The notes beneath the pieces were generated by a model that worked only from the letters and a program-made list of their open reading frames with translations, was not told where the DNA came from and ran no database searches. From positions 14,177,969 through 14,241,968 of the forward strand of contig OX352762.1 in assembly GCA_947095585.1 (NCBI GenBank): a stretch of DNA of 64,000 bases, read 5' to 3'. Positions 20,001-28,700 of this stretch are shown in pieces (the first letter of the stretch is position 1; every line of letters starts with the position of its first letter). This DNA comes from Nephrocerus scutellatus. Its lineage: Eukaryota; Arthropoda; Insecta; Diptera; Pipunculidae. Made by a program: the position numbers and the translations under genes.

Positions 20001-21021
20001 AGTTTTGTGGTACTATGTGAAAAGGATGTTTGAGATGTTGACCTGGTGTAATTTCGATGTTTAGTAGTATTGTACCTAGCGTTGACGTAGACGTTTTGCC
20101 TATACCTGTCAGTTCAATAACATTTTTTAAGTTTACCTCGGCATTTAGTTTTAATGTTCCGAGTTTTATTAAACTAAGGCTTGCCCCCGTATCGAGCAGC
20201 ATAATATTAGATTTAGCCTTTGATTCCTGAGACTTTATTTTTATCTCGCTTTTAAAAGTAGATGCTCTGTTTATAGATGAGATATTGGCTATTTGTTTAG
20301 CTGAACTTGATTCAGTATCTAGACTTCTGGTTAGAAATTGATGTAGCCTTCGGATTTGGCTTTGGCTTCGATTTTGATGGTGGTGTTCATTTAGCAGAAT
20401 ATTTTGTTTTATTGTTTGCTTTCGGACTTTTTCCGGATTTGAGTCTCTGTTAGGCATTCTATGGCCAGGAACTTTCTCAGACTTTGCATGTGGAATAGTT
20501 CGATTTAAACTATCGGATTTATATTTTTGAGACAGCTCGATTTGAATTTGATTTTGAGAATTCGTTTTTCGATTTTGATTTTGATTTTGATTTTGATTTT
20601 GATTTTGATTTTGATTTTGATTTTGATTTTGATTTTGATTTTGATTTTGATTTTGATTTTGATTTTGATTTTGATTTTGATTTTGATTTTGATTTTGATT
20701 TTGATTTTGATTTTGATTTTGATTTTGATTTTGATTTTGATTTTGATTTTGATTTTGATTTTGATTTTGATTTTGATTTTGATTTTGATTTTGATTTTGA
20801 TTTTGATTTTGATTTTGATTTTGATTTTGATTTTGATTTTGATTTTGATTTTGATTTTGATTTTGATTTTGATTTTGATTTTGATTTTGATTTTGATTTT
20901 GATTTTGATTTTGATTTTGATTTTGATTTTGATTTTGATTTTGATTTTGATTTTGATTTTGATTTTGATTTTGATTTTGATTTTGATTTTGATTTTGATT
21001 TTGATTTTGATTTACGCACAA
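17020..21021 (-). CDS. pol: Errantivirus Pol polyprotein (protease, reverse transcriptase, RNase H, integrase)
   Basis: About 1,333 codons, open throughout, in the -1 frame relative to gag and overlapping it by 10 nt. The upstream boundary is a TTG with no ATG, as expected for a product made by ribosomal frameshifting. Approximate residues: (Gln-Asn)n tract 4-150; aspartic protease LLDTGAS near 275; RT with YLDDIVIYG near 687; RNase H from TSDAS near 836 through DHKPL near 903. The integrase zinc finger (H-H-C-C; HDTPLGGHQG, CELCQKNK) starts near 995. The integrase catalytic Asp, Asp and Glu lie in ALDIVGPLP, TDQGTNF and NGSLERSH, and the GPYEI (GPY/F) motif is near 1297. All catalytic residues are present. 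The unusual feature is the long N-terminal dipeptide tract. Confidence 0.93.
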   Translation of the reverse strand: MCVNQNQNQNQNQNQNQNQNQNQNQNQNQNQNQNQNQNQNQNQNQNQNQNQNQNQNQNQNQNQNQNQNQNQNQNQNQNQNQNQNQNQNQNQNQNQNQNQNQNQNQNQNQNQNQNQNQNQNQNQNQNQNQNQNQNQNQNQNQNQNQNQNQNRKTNSQNQIQIELSQKYKSDSLNRTIPHAKSEKVPGHRMPNRDSNPEKVRKQTIKQNILLNEHHHQNRSQSQIRRLHQFLTRSLDTESSSAKQIANISSINRASTFKSEIKIKSQESKAKSNIMLLDTGASLSLIKLGTLKLNAEVNLKNVIELTGIGKTSTSTLGTILLNIEITPGQHLKHPFHIVPQNFPITQDGIIGEDFFRKFNAIVDYNDNIFVYHYKNRQFTVDFSNEWKTLTIPARTEKWVKYGPVKEKMEQIYFSQEIAPRVYSASTITAPKDGYVFISILNTNNEDVSIKNLSLKSENMDHYTVYNLNSISTDQVVEERLEKLKTELNLIHLNLEEKQSIEEICRNFNHLFFIEGDKLSTTSGIKHSIKTENTVPANIRPYRLAEIHKQEIRKQVNKMLQDDVIRPSTSPWNAPLLVVPKKGDQKWRVVIDYRKLNEATIPDAYPIPNIEDILGQLGDSKYFTTLDLVDGFHQIEITEEDKEKTAFSTTNGHFEFNRMPFGLRNAPPTFQRLMNVVLSGLQGFMCLVYLDDIVIYGKNLQDHNKKLIEVFKALDKFNLKIKLSKCKFLQTEVMYLGHVITADGVKPDPDKIAAINNIEIPKTQKQIKSFLGLSGYYRKFIKNYSQIANPLNKLLRKDVPFKWDAFCDESFRKLKKSIVQPPILIYPNFAKTFYITSDASNEAIGAVLSQRDSNDNDLPIAFASRILNKAEKNYSTIEKEALAVVWAVTHFRPYVFGRHFEVITDHKPLVWMFNLKDPSSRIMRWRIKLEEYDFTVSHKAGHLNTNADALSRLNVPEINVVTRSCSKMTPGEPEQDNHVTEITDPVKIKQILFEFHDTPLGGHQGVKRTLKRIRKAYKWKNMYVDIKKYIMSCELCQKNKVYTRNKIPMVITTTAKVPFERIALDIVGPLPITENNNKYILTFQDDLTKFVQAIAIPNQEARTVAEALIKKIVCTFGIPQTILTDQGTNFTSELFKNICKTLKIHKIQTSPYHPQSNGSLERSHRTLGDYLRNYASKDQANWDQYMDYAIFCYNTTSHSSTNYSPFEALYGFEAPIPSTLNRSVQPTYNYDDYVAEIKEKMQTGYEIIRDNQIKAKEKSKTYYDQNCKETNFNVGDKVLLEIKNRVNKKLTPIFEGPYEIVEILSPENSRIKIGRKEKVIHNNLIKPYTQAHTNT
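20571..21013 (-). repeat. Pure hexanucleotide array encoding (Gln-Asn)n at the start of pol
   Basis: 443 bp, about 74 uninterrupted copies of TTTTGA on the plus strand (TCAAAA in element sense). In element sense all three frames are free of stops: QN (pol frame), SK and KI (gag frame, after the gag stop). The array starts 1-2 nt past the gag stop. Open frames on the plus strand (Ile-Leu repeats) are mirror artefacts. Confidence 0.97.
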
Positions 21022-22082
21022 GGTTTGATGTCTTTTACCTGACTCCGAGTGCTTGTCGGGCCAGGTCGCTGAGAGTTTCCCTGATTCGAATAATTATTTT
21101 CGTTACCGGAGTTCCTATTGTTATTAAAAACTCTTTTTCGGCATTGTTCTATAGAGTGACCTTGGTTTCTACAGTACTTACAAATTATGTCACTGCGGAT
21201 TGTATCTACACCAGACCTATTTGTTAATGGTTGAGTGTAGTTTAGAGTAGGCCTATTTACAAAAGGTTGCGTGGTTTGTATATTTGGTCTGTGGTTTGTG
21301 TTATTTAAAAACCTAACGTCACCGGGGCTGAAATTATAATTTCTGATTGTGCGGCATTCACTGGTATTGTGAGTTTTCGTTTTGCAGTGTTTACAGTACA
21401 TGTTATTTTGGTTTTGGTACCGATTACTTGTGGATGCAAGAAGTTTTTCTTCTTCCATCGCTATTTCGACTGCTTCGTCGAACTCTTTACATCGTGCACT
21501 TTTAACAAGAAGTTTTATTTGTGGATTTAAACCATTGCAAAAACTATTCAGCATCATTGCGCTGTTTAGCGAACGGATTGCTTTATTGGATGAATCATCC
21601 TCAGTGTTTGCGTTTGCGTTGTTTAATTCATCGCACAACGCATTGGCTCTTTCCGCGTATGAAGCAACTGTTTCCCTGTAGCCTTGCTTAAATTGAAACA
21701 TTTCTGTCTGAATCACCTGAACCGATCGACATTTTCTAAAATTTTTTACTAGTGCGTCTTTAAGTTCTGGCCATCCGTTATAATCGTTGTATTTTATTAC
21801 AACATTGTAGGCTCTGCCAGTTAACTTTGACTTCACTATGTCAACTAATTCTAATTTGTCTGCATCGTCAATCGCTTTTTTTGACTGCAGGTCAACTAGT
21901 TGAATGAATCGATCTAAGTTTTTGGCTAATCCATCAAACTCAGGAATTAGCTTGATGGCGTGTGAGGGGTTAAAACGACTTGTAGTCATTTTTAATTTCT
22001 TATCTAAAGATACTTGGGGAGCTTTAACTACTATCGGATTGTCAATTAACTTTGAGTCTTCTCTCGGAACTTCGGAAATCAA
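21012..22082 (-). CDS. gag: Errantivirus Gag (capsid/nucleocapsid, 356 aa)
   Basis: Structural polyprotein that packages the genomic RNA. The N-terminal two thirds is a helical capsid-like region containing FNPSHAIKLIPEFDG and the retrotransposon-gag motif around FKQGYRETVASYAERANAL. Two CCHC zinc knuckles follow: CKHCKTKTHNTSEC near residue 231 and CKYCRNQGHSIEQC near 304. The C terminus is Asn/Gln-rich. The ATG at 22082 is the first in-frame start after a 1-kb leader. The stop TAA at 21012-21014 lies just before the hexamer array, and pol continues in the -1 frame. No canonical X-XXY-YYZ slippery heptamer is obvious in the overlap. Confidence 0.92.
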   Translation of the reverse strand: MISEVPREDSKLIDNPIVVKAPQVSLDKKLKMTTSRFNPSHAIKLIPEFDGLAKNLDRFIQLVDLQSKKAIDDADKLELVDIVKSKLTGRAYNVVIKYNDYNGWPELKDALVKNFRKCRSVQVIQTEMFQFKQGYRETVASYAERANALCDELNNANANTEDDSSNKAIRSLNSAMMLNSFCNGLNPQIKLLVKSARCKEFDEAVEIAMEEEKLLASTSNRYQNQNNMYCKHCKTKTHNTSECRTIRNYNFSPGDVRFLNNTNHRPNIQTTQPFVNRPTLNYTQPLTNRSGVDTIRSDIICKYCRNQGHSIEQCRKRVFNNNRNSGNENNYSNQGNSQRPGPTSTRSQVKDIKPCA

Positions 22083-22538
22083 TTACTACCATAAAATAAA
22101 AAAAAATTCGGAGAAAAGGGGTTGGATTTGATGGGTTTAGAATAAGGGAAAGTCTCTTTTGTTATGTTTGCCTCATTCGTGAATACTTATGTTTTACTAA
22201 AAAATTTCTATATGTATATTTATTTGAATTTTTGTAAAGATTTTGTTATCGTTTCGGTTAATTGTGTTCAAACTTTTTTTTTTTACATGAAATATATGTT
22301 TTGGACATGGATAGAAAAATATTTATAAGTGAACTTTTTTATTTAGCACATAAGATATGTGTTAGGAAATGGTTAACTACTATAGAAATAAACTCTTAAT
22401 TTTTTTTCTTTGACTTCCTTCAGTTCATCTTTTATAAGATTTTATTTGTCTTTTTATATATTTTAAATTAGATAAAGATTGAAATATTTTTTAAATAAAA
22501 ATTCATAAAGTTTAAGAAAAAAAAAGAAAATAGAATTC

Positions 22539-22814
22539 TTACAAATTCATGTTTTTGTTGTTGTTGGATGTTGCCCTCTGTGATGTGCTGGATGCTGGTA
22601 ATGATGTTGATGACAATTGATGATATTGATTGATGAATTTCCGGGCCATTGTTGTTGCTATTACTGTAGCTACTGCATCGGTGTTCAGTCTCGCTTGCTT
22701 TAGCTTGTCGGATGTGGTTATGGTTGGTAGATCGCAAATCATGGTTGAATTTAGCGTAGTATTGTCTTCGTAATTCTGATTTCCGTAGTTATGGAAAAAC
22801 ATGGTATTTGCCAT
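22539..22814 (-). CDS. Candidate leader ORF of the errantivirus (91 aa), possible env leader exon
   Basis: Open frame in the 1-kb leader between the primer binding site and gag, starting at a true ATG. The product is polar and Ser/Thr/Asn-rich (MANTMFFHNYGNQNYED start) with no recognised domain. The last codons overlap a good splice-donor match, AATTT|GTAAGA, with the donor at 22542. A spliced RNA could therefore join about 90 codons of this ORF to env. Coding status is inferred. The rest of the leader (22083-22538 and 22815-23082) is AT-rich with no other recognised feature. Confidence 0.35.
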   Translation of the reverse strand: MANTMFFHNYGNQNYEDNTTLNSTMICDLPTITTSDKLKQARLNTDAVATVIATTMARKFINQYHQLSSTSLPASSTSQRATSNNNKNMNL

Positions 22815-23082
22815 GTGCTTTCTTTGTATTCAAAAAAAATTCGGCACAAATTATTCATCGTGAAAAGTTATAAATAATCTCGAACGTTGAGAAATTATGG
22901 AAAGCTCATTGCATATTTAAAAACAGCTTTAATTACGCATATATAAAAACCACGGATTATAAAATTTTACTACGACACAATCACACATTTAATTTTGTTG
23001 TCTCACTAATCACAATTCGCGTTTTAAAAACATTAAAAAAAAGAAAAAAAAATCGGGATACTAGGCAGATGCTTTACCTAGT

Positions 23083-23101
23083 AATCCCACCGCTGCCACC
23101 A
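23083..23101 (-). other. Primer binding site, tRNA-Leu type
   Basis: The plus strand reads AATCCCACCGCTGCCACCA, which ends in CCA and, from memory, equals the 3' end of an insect tRNA-Leu(AAG). In element orientation this is TGGTGGCAGCGGTGGGATT, placed 2 nt after the 5' LTR. Many errantiviruses use tRNA-Ser or tRNA-Lys instead. Confidence 0.75.
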
Positions 23102-23103
23102 AA

Positions 23104-23666
23104 TGTTGGGTCGTGGTAATATATCGAAAAATAAAACACAGATGGATTAGTTTATATAAAGTGTTTAATGATCTGACCGCTAGGCAACTTGCCTAATCGG
23201 ATGTTTGAAATTGACTGCCTCATCCATCGTTCCATTTCTTCCTCCATGCCTTTGACTTGATTTTTTAGTGCAGGTCAAACTGAACCGTTCTGTTGACCTG
23301 CATGTTTACGCATCACCATTCTCGCAGTCGTTGTACGAACAAGCGAATGCGAGAATGCAATTGACAATAGAAAATGTAGACGCCGCGGTGGGTCGTCGGT
23401 ATCCGATTTAGGATTTGGGAAAAAAAGGATAGATTGAAGACGCCGCGGTGGGTCGTCGGATTTAGAATAATAGGAATTGTAGACGCCGCGGTGGGTCGTC
23501 GGATTTAGGATAATGGATTTGGGTTATTGGAAAAATGGGTAATGTTACATTATGGATAATGTAACATTAGAAAAAATAGGAAATGTGCATAGCACATGTT
23601 TGGGAAAGGAAGGATATTATGAAATGTGCGTAGCACATGTCTAAGGAGTTGTGTGTGGTCACAACA
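23104..23666 (-). repeat. 5' LTR of the errantivirus
   Basis: 563 bp, identical to 14238-14800. In element sense it should carry the promoter. The TATATAA-like string lies near the inner end (about 23155), which would give a long U3 and short R-U5. This is inferred, without transcript evidence. Confidence 0.95.
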
Positions 23667-23885
23667 TGTGGAATGAATTGCCTGATTCTGTGTTTCCTCT
23701 TTTGTATGATCAGCAGTCGTTTAAGACACACGTGCATAGACATCTCATCTTTTCCTCTCCCTAATTTCCTAACGCCCACGCTGTGCTAAGCATTATAAGG
23801 GTACAAACCCCTTTAGCGTGTGTACATTATAAGAAAAAAATGTATAACACTATGTGTTTATGTAGTATAAACAATAAATAATATA
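23667..23885 (+). mobile_element. Right part of the 5'-truncated LINE, with 3' UTR and A/T tail
   Basis: Continues the frame from 14202-14237: WNELPDSVFPLLYDQQSFKT, then HVHRHLIFSSP and a stop at about 23763. A short 3' UTR and an AATAAATAATATAATATA tail follow, ending near 23885. Typical C terminus of a CR1/jockey-group ORF2; only about 45 codons survive. Its insertion replaced about 45 bp of 3' sequence that the first gene retains. Confidence 0.75.
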
Positions 23886-24094
23886 ATATAATATAAATAA
23901 ACAAATATTATTAAAAAAATGCAATTTTTCTATGTTGTTTGATTGGTAAAAATAATTATTCGTTTCCCGACGTGCAAACAGGAAGTGGTTAGCTCCCGTC
24001 ACCGAACAGAGGGAAGAAAGTCATCTTCAATTTTCAATTTGTCGTTGCTCGCTGATCCGTAACTCTTTTGTATCGTAATATTGATAGGTAGGTC
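23886..24094 (+). repeat. Displaced 3' flank of the second secreted-protein gene
   Basis: Begins ATAAATAAACAAATATTA and matches 8440-8665, including CGTTTCCCGACGTGCAAAC. It marks the right end of the second duplication unit, separated from its gene by 9.7 kb of nested transposons. Confidence 0.75.
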
Positions 24095-24689
24095 TGGGGG
24101 CTCCCAAATAATTTTTTTTTTAAATTTGTTTATTTTCGATAGACACCACTTTTTGTAAAAATTTTGGAGACCCATGAGTCATGAATTTGTCCTAGCTTCT
24201 TGTACCTACATAACGAGAGAAGTTTGGGAGAAGTTTCTTTAAAACACTTGTTTTGCGAACTCTGTTTTTCCGCATCACTAGGATTTCTTTCGCGCTTTGA
24301 AATTTTTGTTTGTTAGTTTTTTTACGATTCTGGAAAATACTATGGATAAAGATAACACACACGTCAGACGACGCCAATTAAAAGGCGGTGGCAAAGGAGA
24401 GGGATTTATGAGTGTTTTTGTTCGCCACCTTGACCTACGTAGTAGATTGTGTGCGTGACCGCCAGTTTTTAGGCCGGTGACCGCACAGGCAGCCAAGAGA
24501 TCCTTGGCAATCGGTTCGATAGAACAGTTCTACCGTCTACCGTATATCCTGTGGGAAAACACATGTTGGGTTTTTAATAGTTGGAGCAGGGGGTGATATT
24601 TTTTGGGGGCAAAGGAGAAGGGTTTAAGAGGAGTTTAGGAAGAACTGTTCTGTCGAACCGGTCTACCGTGGATCCTGTGGGAAAAGAAA
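24095..24689. other. Spacer with a local repeat
   Basis: No gene seen. ACCGTCTACCGTATATCCTG near 24530 recurs as GGTCTACCGTGGATCCTGTG near 24659. Each is preceded by a 19-bp arm (GGTTCGATAGAACAGTTCT and AGAACTGTTCTGTCGAACC) that is a near-perfect inverted copy of the other. Confidence 0.45.
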
Positions 24690-25946
24690 GCACCTGGAAT
24701 CATATTAGAACGCGTAAAGGAGCACTTAGATTCAACTCTCGGCGTCGAACAGGCAGGCTTTCGCTTTGGATGCTCTTGCATCGATCACATAAGCACCTTG
24801 CGGATCATAACAGAACAATGCATCGATTAGAGATCTCCGCAACATCTAATGTTCATCGATTTCGAGAAGGTTTTTGACATCTTAAATCGATATGCTATCT
24901 GGATGGCCCTGCGCAGGAGTATCCCAGATAGCTATTAACAAAGCTACATACGAAAAAAAGTAAATGTCACGTGCTACACAACGGTAAGGTGTCCGATGAA
25001 TTTGAATTCCAAAGTGGAGTACATCAGGGGTGTATACTATTACCGCTGTTATTGCTGGTGATCATCAGTGATGTATTCCGTGCAGCACTGACGGTAGGGA
25101 ACATTGGAATTCGATGGACTATGACAAATTACCTTAAAAACCTAGACTACGCTGACGATGTTTGCCTGCTCTCACATCGGATAATGGATCTTCATATGAT
25201 GGCACAAAATCTAGAAACCGAAGCAAGCAAAGTGGCGCTCAAGATAAACTCTGCCAAAACAAAAGTCCTGAACACTTCTAACATCCGCTCTCAAATCAAC
25301 ATTGCTGGACAGGTAGTCGAAAATGCTGACAACTTTCTATACCTAGGACGTGTGGTCTCGGCTGATCGCGGTGGCACCGAACTGAATGTGTGCAGCGAAA
25401 TCGGGAAAGCAAGGGCTGTGCTCGAAATTCTATCGAAAGTCTGGAGAAGCAATGATTTCAGCTTAAGAACTAAACTTCGACTGTTCCGCACCAACGTCGA
25501 ATCAGTACTGTTGTATGGGTGCAGTACTTGGAAGGTGGATACCACTACCATGCGCAAGCTGCAATCATTCGTAAACGATTGCCTACGTATCATCTTGAGG
25601 ATCTTCTGGCCCAATCGTATATCCAACGACGAACTTCATTGGAAAACGAGCCAAGAACCTATAGACGTTATTGTGTGAAGGATAAAGTGGCAGTGGATTG
25701 GATACACACTACGGCGCGACGACAGCTCCATTGCGAAATATGCCATGCAGTTGAACCCGCTAACCCAGACAGGTGACGGGACGCCCTAGGAGAACGTGGC
25801 GCAGAAGAGTCCAGGAGGAAGCAGGGTCCTTGCGAATGAGTTGGAGGCAACTCAAACGCGTTGCAGAAAACAGAATAAAATGGTGCGAAGGCGGTGTTGA
25901 CGCTCTATGCCCCTTTGCGAAGGGTGAAAGGATTTAAGAAGAAGAA
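24690..25946 (+). mobile_element. RTE-type LINE, 5'-truncated, frameshifted
   Basis: Starts within the RT (IILERVKEHLDSTLGVEQAG, then FIDFEKVFDILNRYAIW in shifted frames). The longest intact stretch is 24971-25678 (235 codons) with SGVHQGCILLPLLLLV, a preserved YADDVCLLSHRIMDLH catalytic box, and the thumb and C-terminal region through LLYGCSTWK and WPNRISNDE. A frameshift follows, then the terminal GDRTP.RTW-like region and an AAGAAGAAGAA tail near 25940. It belongs to the same family as 9237-10855 and 50661-51586, and is the best-preserved RT of the three. Dead because of stops and 5' loss. Confidence 0.85.
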
Positions 25947-27699
25947 TATATACAATTAGCAAAACAACAACAAATAAACCTTAAACTGCATTTGAACGAA
26001 TGATCTTAAACCATTTTCTCTCGTGCACCTATCCAAAATATGTCAATAAAAGTAAAAATTTCAACTAAATTGGAAAATCCTTGTCAAAATGGAAATTGAC
26101 CTGACAGAAGGTACCTACACAGTAATATTGACATTAATTTTGATGCTGCTGGCCTCTGCGCACTTCTGTCTTTTTCCAATAATGTAATTGAAAGCATTAA
26201 GGGTACTGAATTGAATTGAAAAATAAATGAGATATTGAGGAAAAGACGGAAAATAAATCCCATACTAAAGTTTTTCCATTAAATCAACATTATGACATAA
26301 GACAAGTTGACAAGTGAGCAGAAATTGAAATTGGAATTCTAAGATTAAACAAAAATTTGACAGAATTTGAAAAATTTGTCCATCAGCCATAACACTCAGG
26401 CGGTTCTTTGTCTATTTAATGTTAATTCGCTGTTGTGCAACCTTCGAGTGATTGTATAATTTAACCCGTCTTACCCTATCACTCATGTTAATATAATTAG
26501 ATTCATAAATTGTTATTTTGGTGTTGTTTCCGCGTCATGCTGATTCTCAATTACCGCTGTAAACAAAACAAAGCCCCCGAAAAAGTATAAAAAACTAAAT
26601 AGAACATTTCCAACATAGAATGTCAAAATTTATTATGACAGCTGCTGTCAGAGTGTTGGTCTACTTGTATTATTTGCACCAGTGGCAATGTCAGTTACCC
26701 TTACAACGCCCACCTGTGGTGATGGCAACCGACGCAGTTCCTTTATGAAAAAACAAAGGTTTAGCCTACCTACCAATTTGTAAAGAACCTCGGATACAAT
26801 GCGTAGCGTGTGACGATGCGAAGTTAACAAGATGACTACCGATCGACCGTTCGCGCTCCGTCAACAGCTCTCACAGGTCCGATACATTTTTCCAGAGGCG
26901 CCACATAAAGTGTAGCAATGCCCACGGATCCGGATGGGTGCAATAGAATGATTGTGTACTCGAGTATTCTGATTACTGTCAGTCAAATGAGGAAGAATTA
27001 TTATTCCTCTATGTGCCCTTCTCCATCTGCTCCACCGATGATGAAGATGATGATGATTGTGATGATGGCAAAAGTGAATTTAAGTCATTTGCATTTTGAT
27101 GAATGATATGAAAGCGGAACTGAAATGATCCAGCTAAAAGCCAGATGTTAAGTTTCATTTTGTTGTGTGGACATTATCTTGGCATGTGTATCAGAAAGCA
27201 GGCAAAGTGCAGAGTGCGTTACAACTACGTTGATGTTTAAAGATTAATTAGCTCCATATTTTTTCCCATTTCTTATGACCCTAATAAACTAACAAGCTGT
27301 GAAGGTTTCTTCATAATAATTTTGTTATGATTTTATTAATAGTCTCCTTAGCATTTAACTTATCTTTTTTATTTCTCAGCAGAGAGTTTTTTGGGTTAAA
27401 GAACATACATATTTTTAATAAAAAGAAGTAGAAATTTTTTATAACTTTAAACCAACACATTGCTTACATGGCTTCTATAGACAGAAGGAATTACAGCGAC
27501 GTTGCATCAGGATAACTACATTAGTCATCATGTCCGTTGGTCTTTGAGTGTTGTTAAACGTAAGTCAGCCCTTTTGATGATATTTTGGACAGTGACGTTA
27601 CAGTGCTAGAGTTTGTTGGAAGCTCCCATGGCAATATCCAAAGCTCTGCAACATTGACATTTCTTATCATTTTTGTTGGTTAAGAAATCTTTACAAAAA
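25947..27699. other. Intergenic DNA, no gene recognised
   Basis: AT-rich sequence with a GATGAT-type run near 27040-27065. Short open frames only. Nothing recognised. Confidence 0.45.
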
Positions 27700-27713
27700 C
27701 TATGTGCTTTACA

Positions 27714-28686
27714 GGTCTCCCCTCCAGGTCTTCCTGGGAGAAAAGTATTAACTCGGAAAATGACGGAATTCATTTCTACACAGACGGGTCGAAAAGTGAT
27801 AAAGGGGTAGGTGTCTTTTAAAAAATATTAAATCTAAGTCTCTCTTTCCGTCTTCCTGATCACTGTAGTGTTTTCCAAGCGGAAATCATGGCTATTAAGG
27901 AAGTCTTGTCTTGGCTGAAGAGTAATGCCGTATCTGTTAAGGATATCCACATTTTTTCGGATAGCCAGGCTGCGCTAAAGTCCATGGAATTAGTCTCCAC
28001 TAATTCAATTTTGGCCCGGAATTGCCGATCGTCTCTTGAGGTGATGGCAGAGCAATTCAACATTCACCTGTGCTGGGTGCCGGGGCATAGAGACATTCCT
28101 GGTAACTGTATGGCCGATGAATTCGCCAAACATGGAACCATACTACCCCTATTGCCTGAACATGGTTCACTAGGCATGCCGATCGCTACGTGCAAACTCA
28201 TCATATACAAAAACTAATTATAGATGGTCAAACGGTACAACTGCATAGCAACGTAGCAGATCTTGCCAAGCTAGATCCGAAATGCTCCAAGTGTTTGATG
28301 TCGCAAAACAGACTGCACATTAGTGCCAATATAGGTATCATAACTGGTAACTGGTCTCATAGGCAAGCATGCAGAAAGACTAGGAGTCTTTTCCAACGAT
28401 TTCTGCAGTGGCTGCATGGATGAGGATGAGGAGGAAATCACTCTCCATCTACTTTGTACGTGCTAAGCCCTCTCGAATAGGCAGAAGCTCCATCTGGGAG
28501 CGTTCTTTTCCAGCGATTTCAACGATCTAACCCAATTTGACATTAATAGTCTATTGCGCTTCATACGAAGCTCCAACTGGTTCAACGAGTTGGCGAGGGA
28601 TTGTCTAGATCCTTGTGGTATCACAACGGACCTTCATGGTCTAAGTCCGTCGGTCTTGACTGACGGCCACGTCAACCTAGCCTAAC
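27714..28686 (+). mobile_element. LOA-like LINE 3' fragment with RNase H, 14-bp target duplication
   Basis: Flanked by CTATGTGCTTTACA at 27700-27713 and 28687-28700. Translation gives an RNase H domain: HFYTDGSKSDKG near 27772, AEIMAIKEVLSWL near 27883, FSDSQAALKS near 27955, and WVPGHRDIPGNCMADEFAKH near 28075. The acidic residues are present. Decayed C-terminal sequence and a CAACCTAGCCTAAC tail follow. The 330-bp frame at 27888-28217 is the longest open part. A frameshift before 27888 and stops downstream show it is dead. Related to 55480-56470. Confidence 0.85.
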
Positions 28687-28700
28687 CTATGTGCTTTACA

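Larger units (their letters stand above)
14238..23666 (-). mobile_element. Complete errantivirus (gypsy-family LTR retrotransposon with env)
   Basis: 9,429 bp on the minus strand. The LTRs are 563 bp and identical over their full length in my comparison. They begin TGTTG and end CAACA, and are flanked by a 4-bp target duplication TGTG (14234-14237 and 23667-23670), which fits the alternating pyrimidine-purine target preference of errantiviruses. In element orientation the order is 5' LTR, primer binding site, 1-kb leader, gag, pol in the -1 frame, env, polypurine tract and 3' LTR. All three frames are open. Together with identical LTRs this means a very recent insertion and a potentially autonomous copy. 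The host site is a LINE remnant in the 3' region of the second secreted-protein gene. Confidence 0.95.

Noticed and set aside
20527..21042. Plus-strand frame of repeated Ile-Leu resembling a giant membrane protein, and a minus-strand Ser-Lys repeat frame
   Set aside because: Both are alternative-frame readings of the TTTTGA hexamer array; the real coding frame is the minus-strand Gln-Asn frame of pol.
4946..24094. The two gene units as an assembly duplication of one locus
   Set aside because: About 22% amino acid divergence, indels and different downstream insertions show they are separate loci.
24971..25678. Host gene of 235 codons
   Set aside because: It is the RT of an RTE-type LINE (YADDVCLLSHRIMDLH) with frameshifts on both sides.
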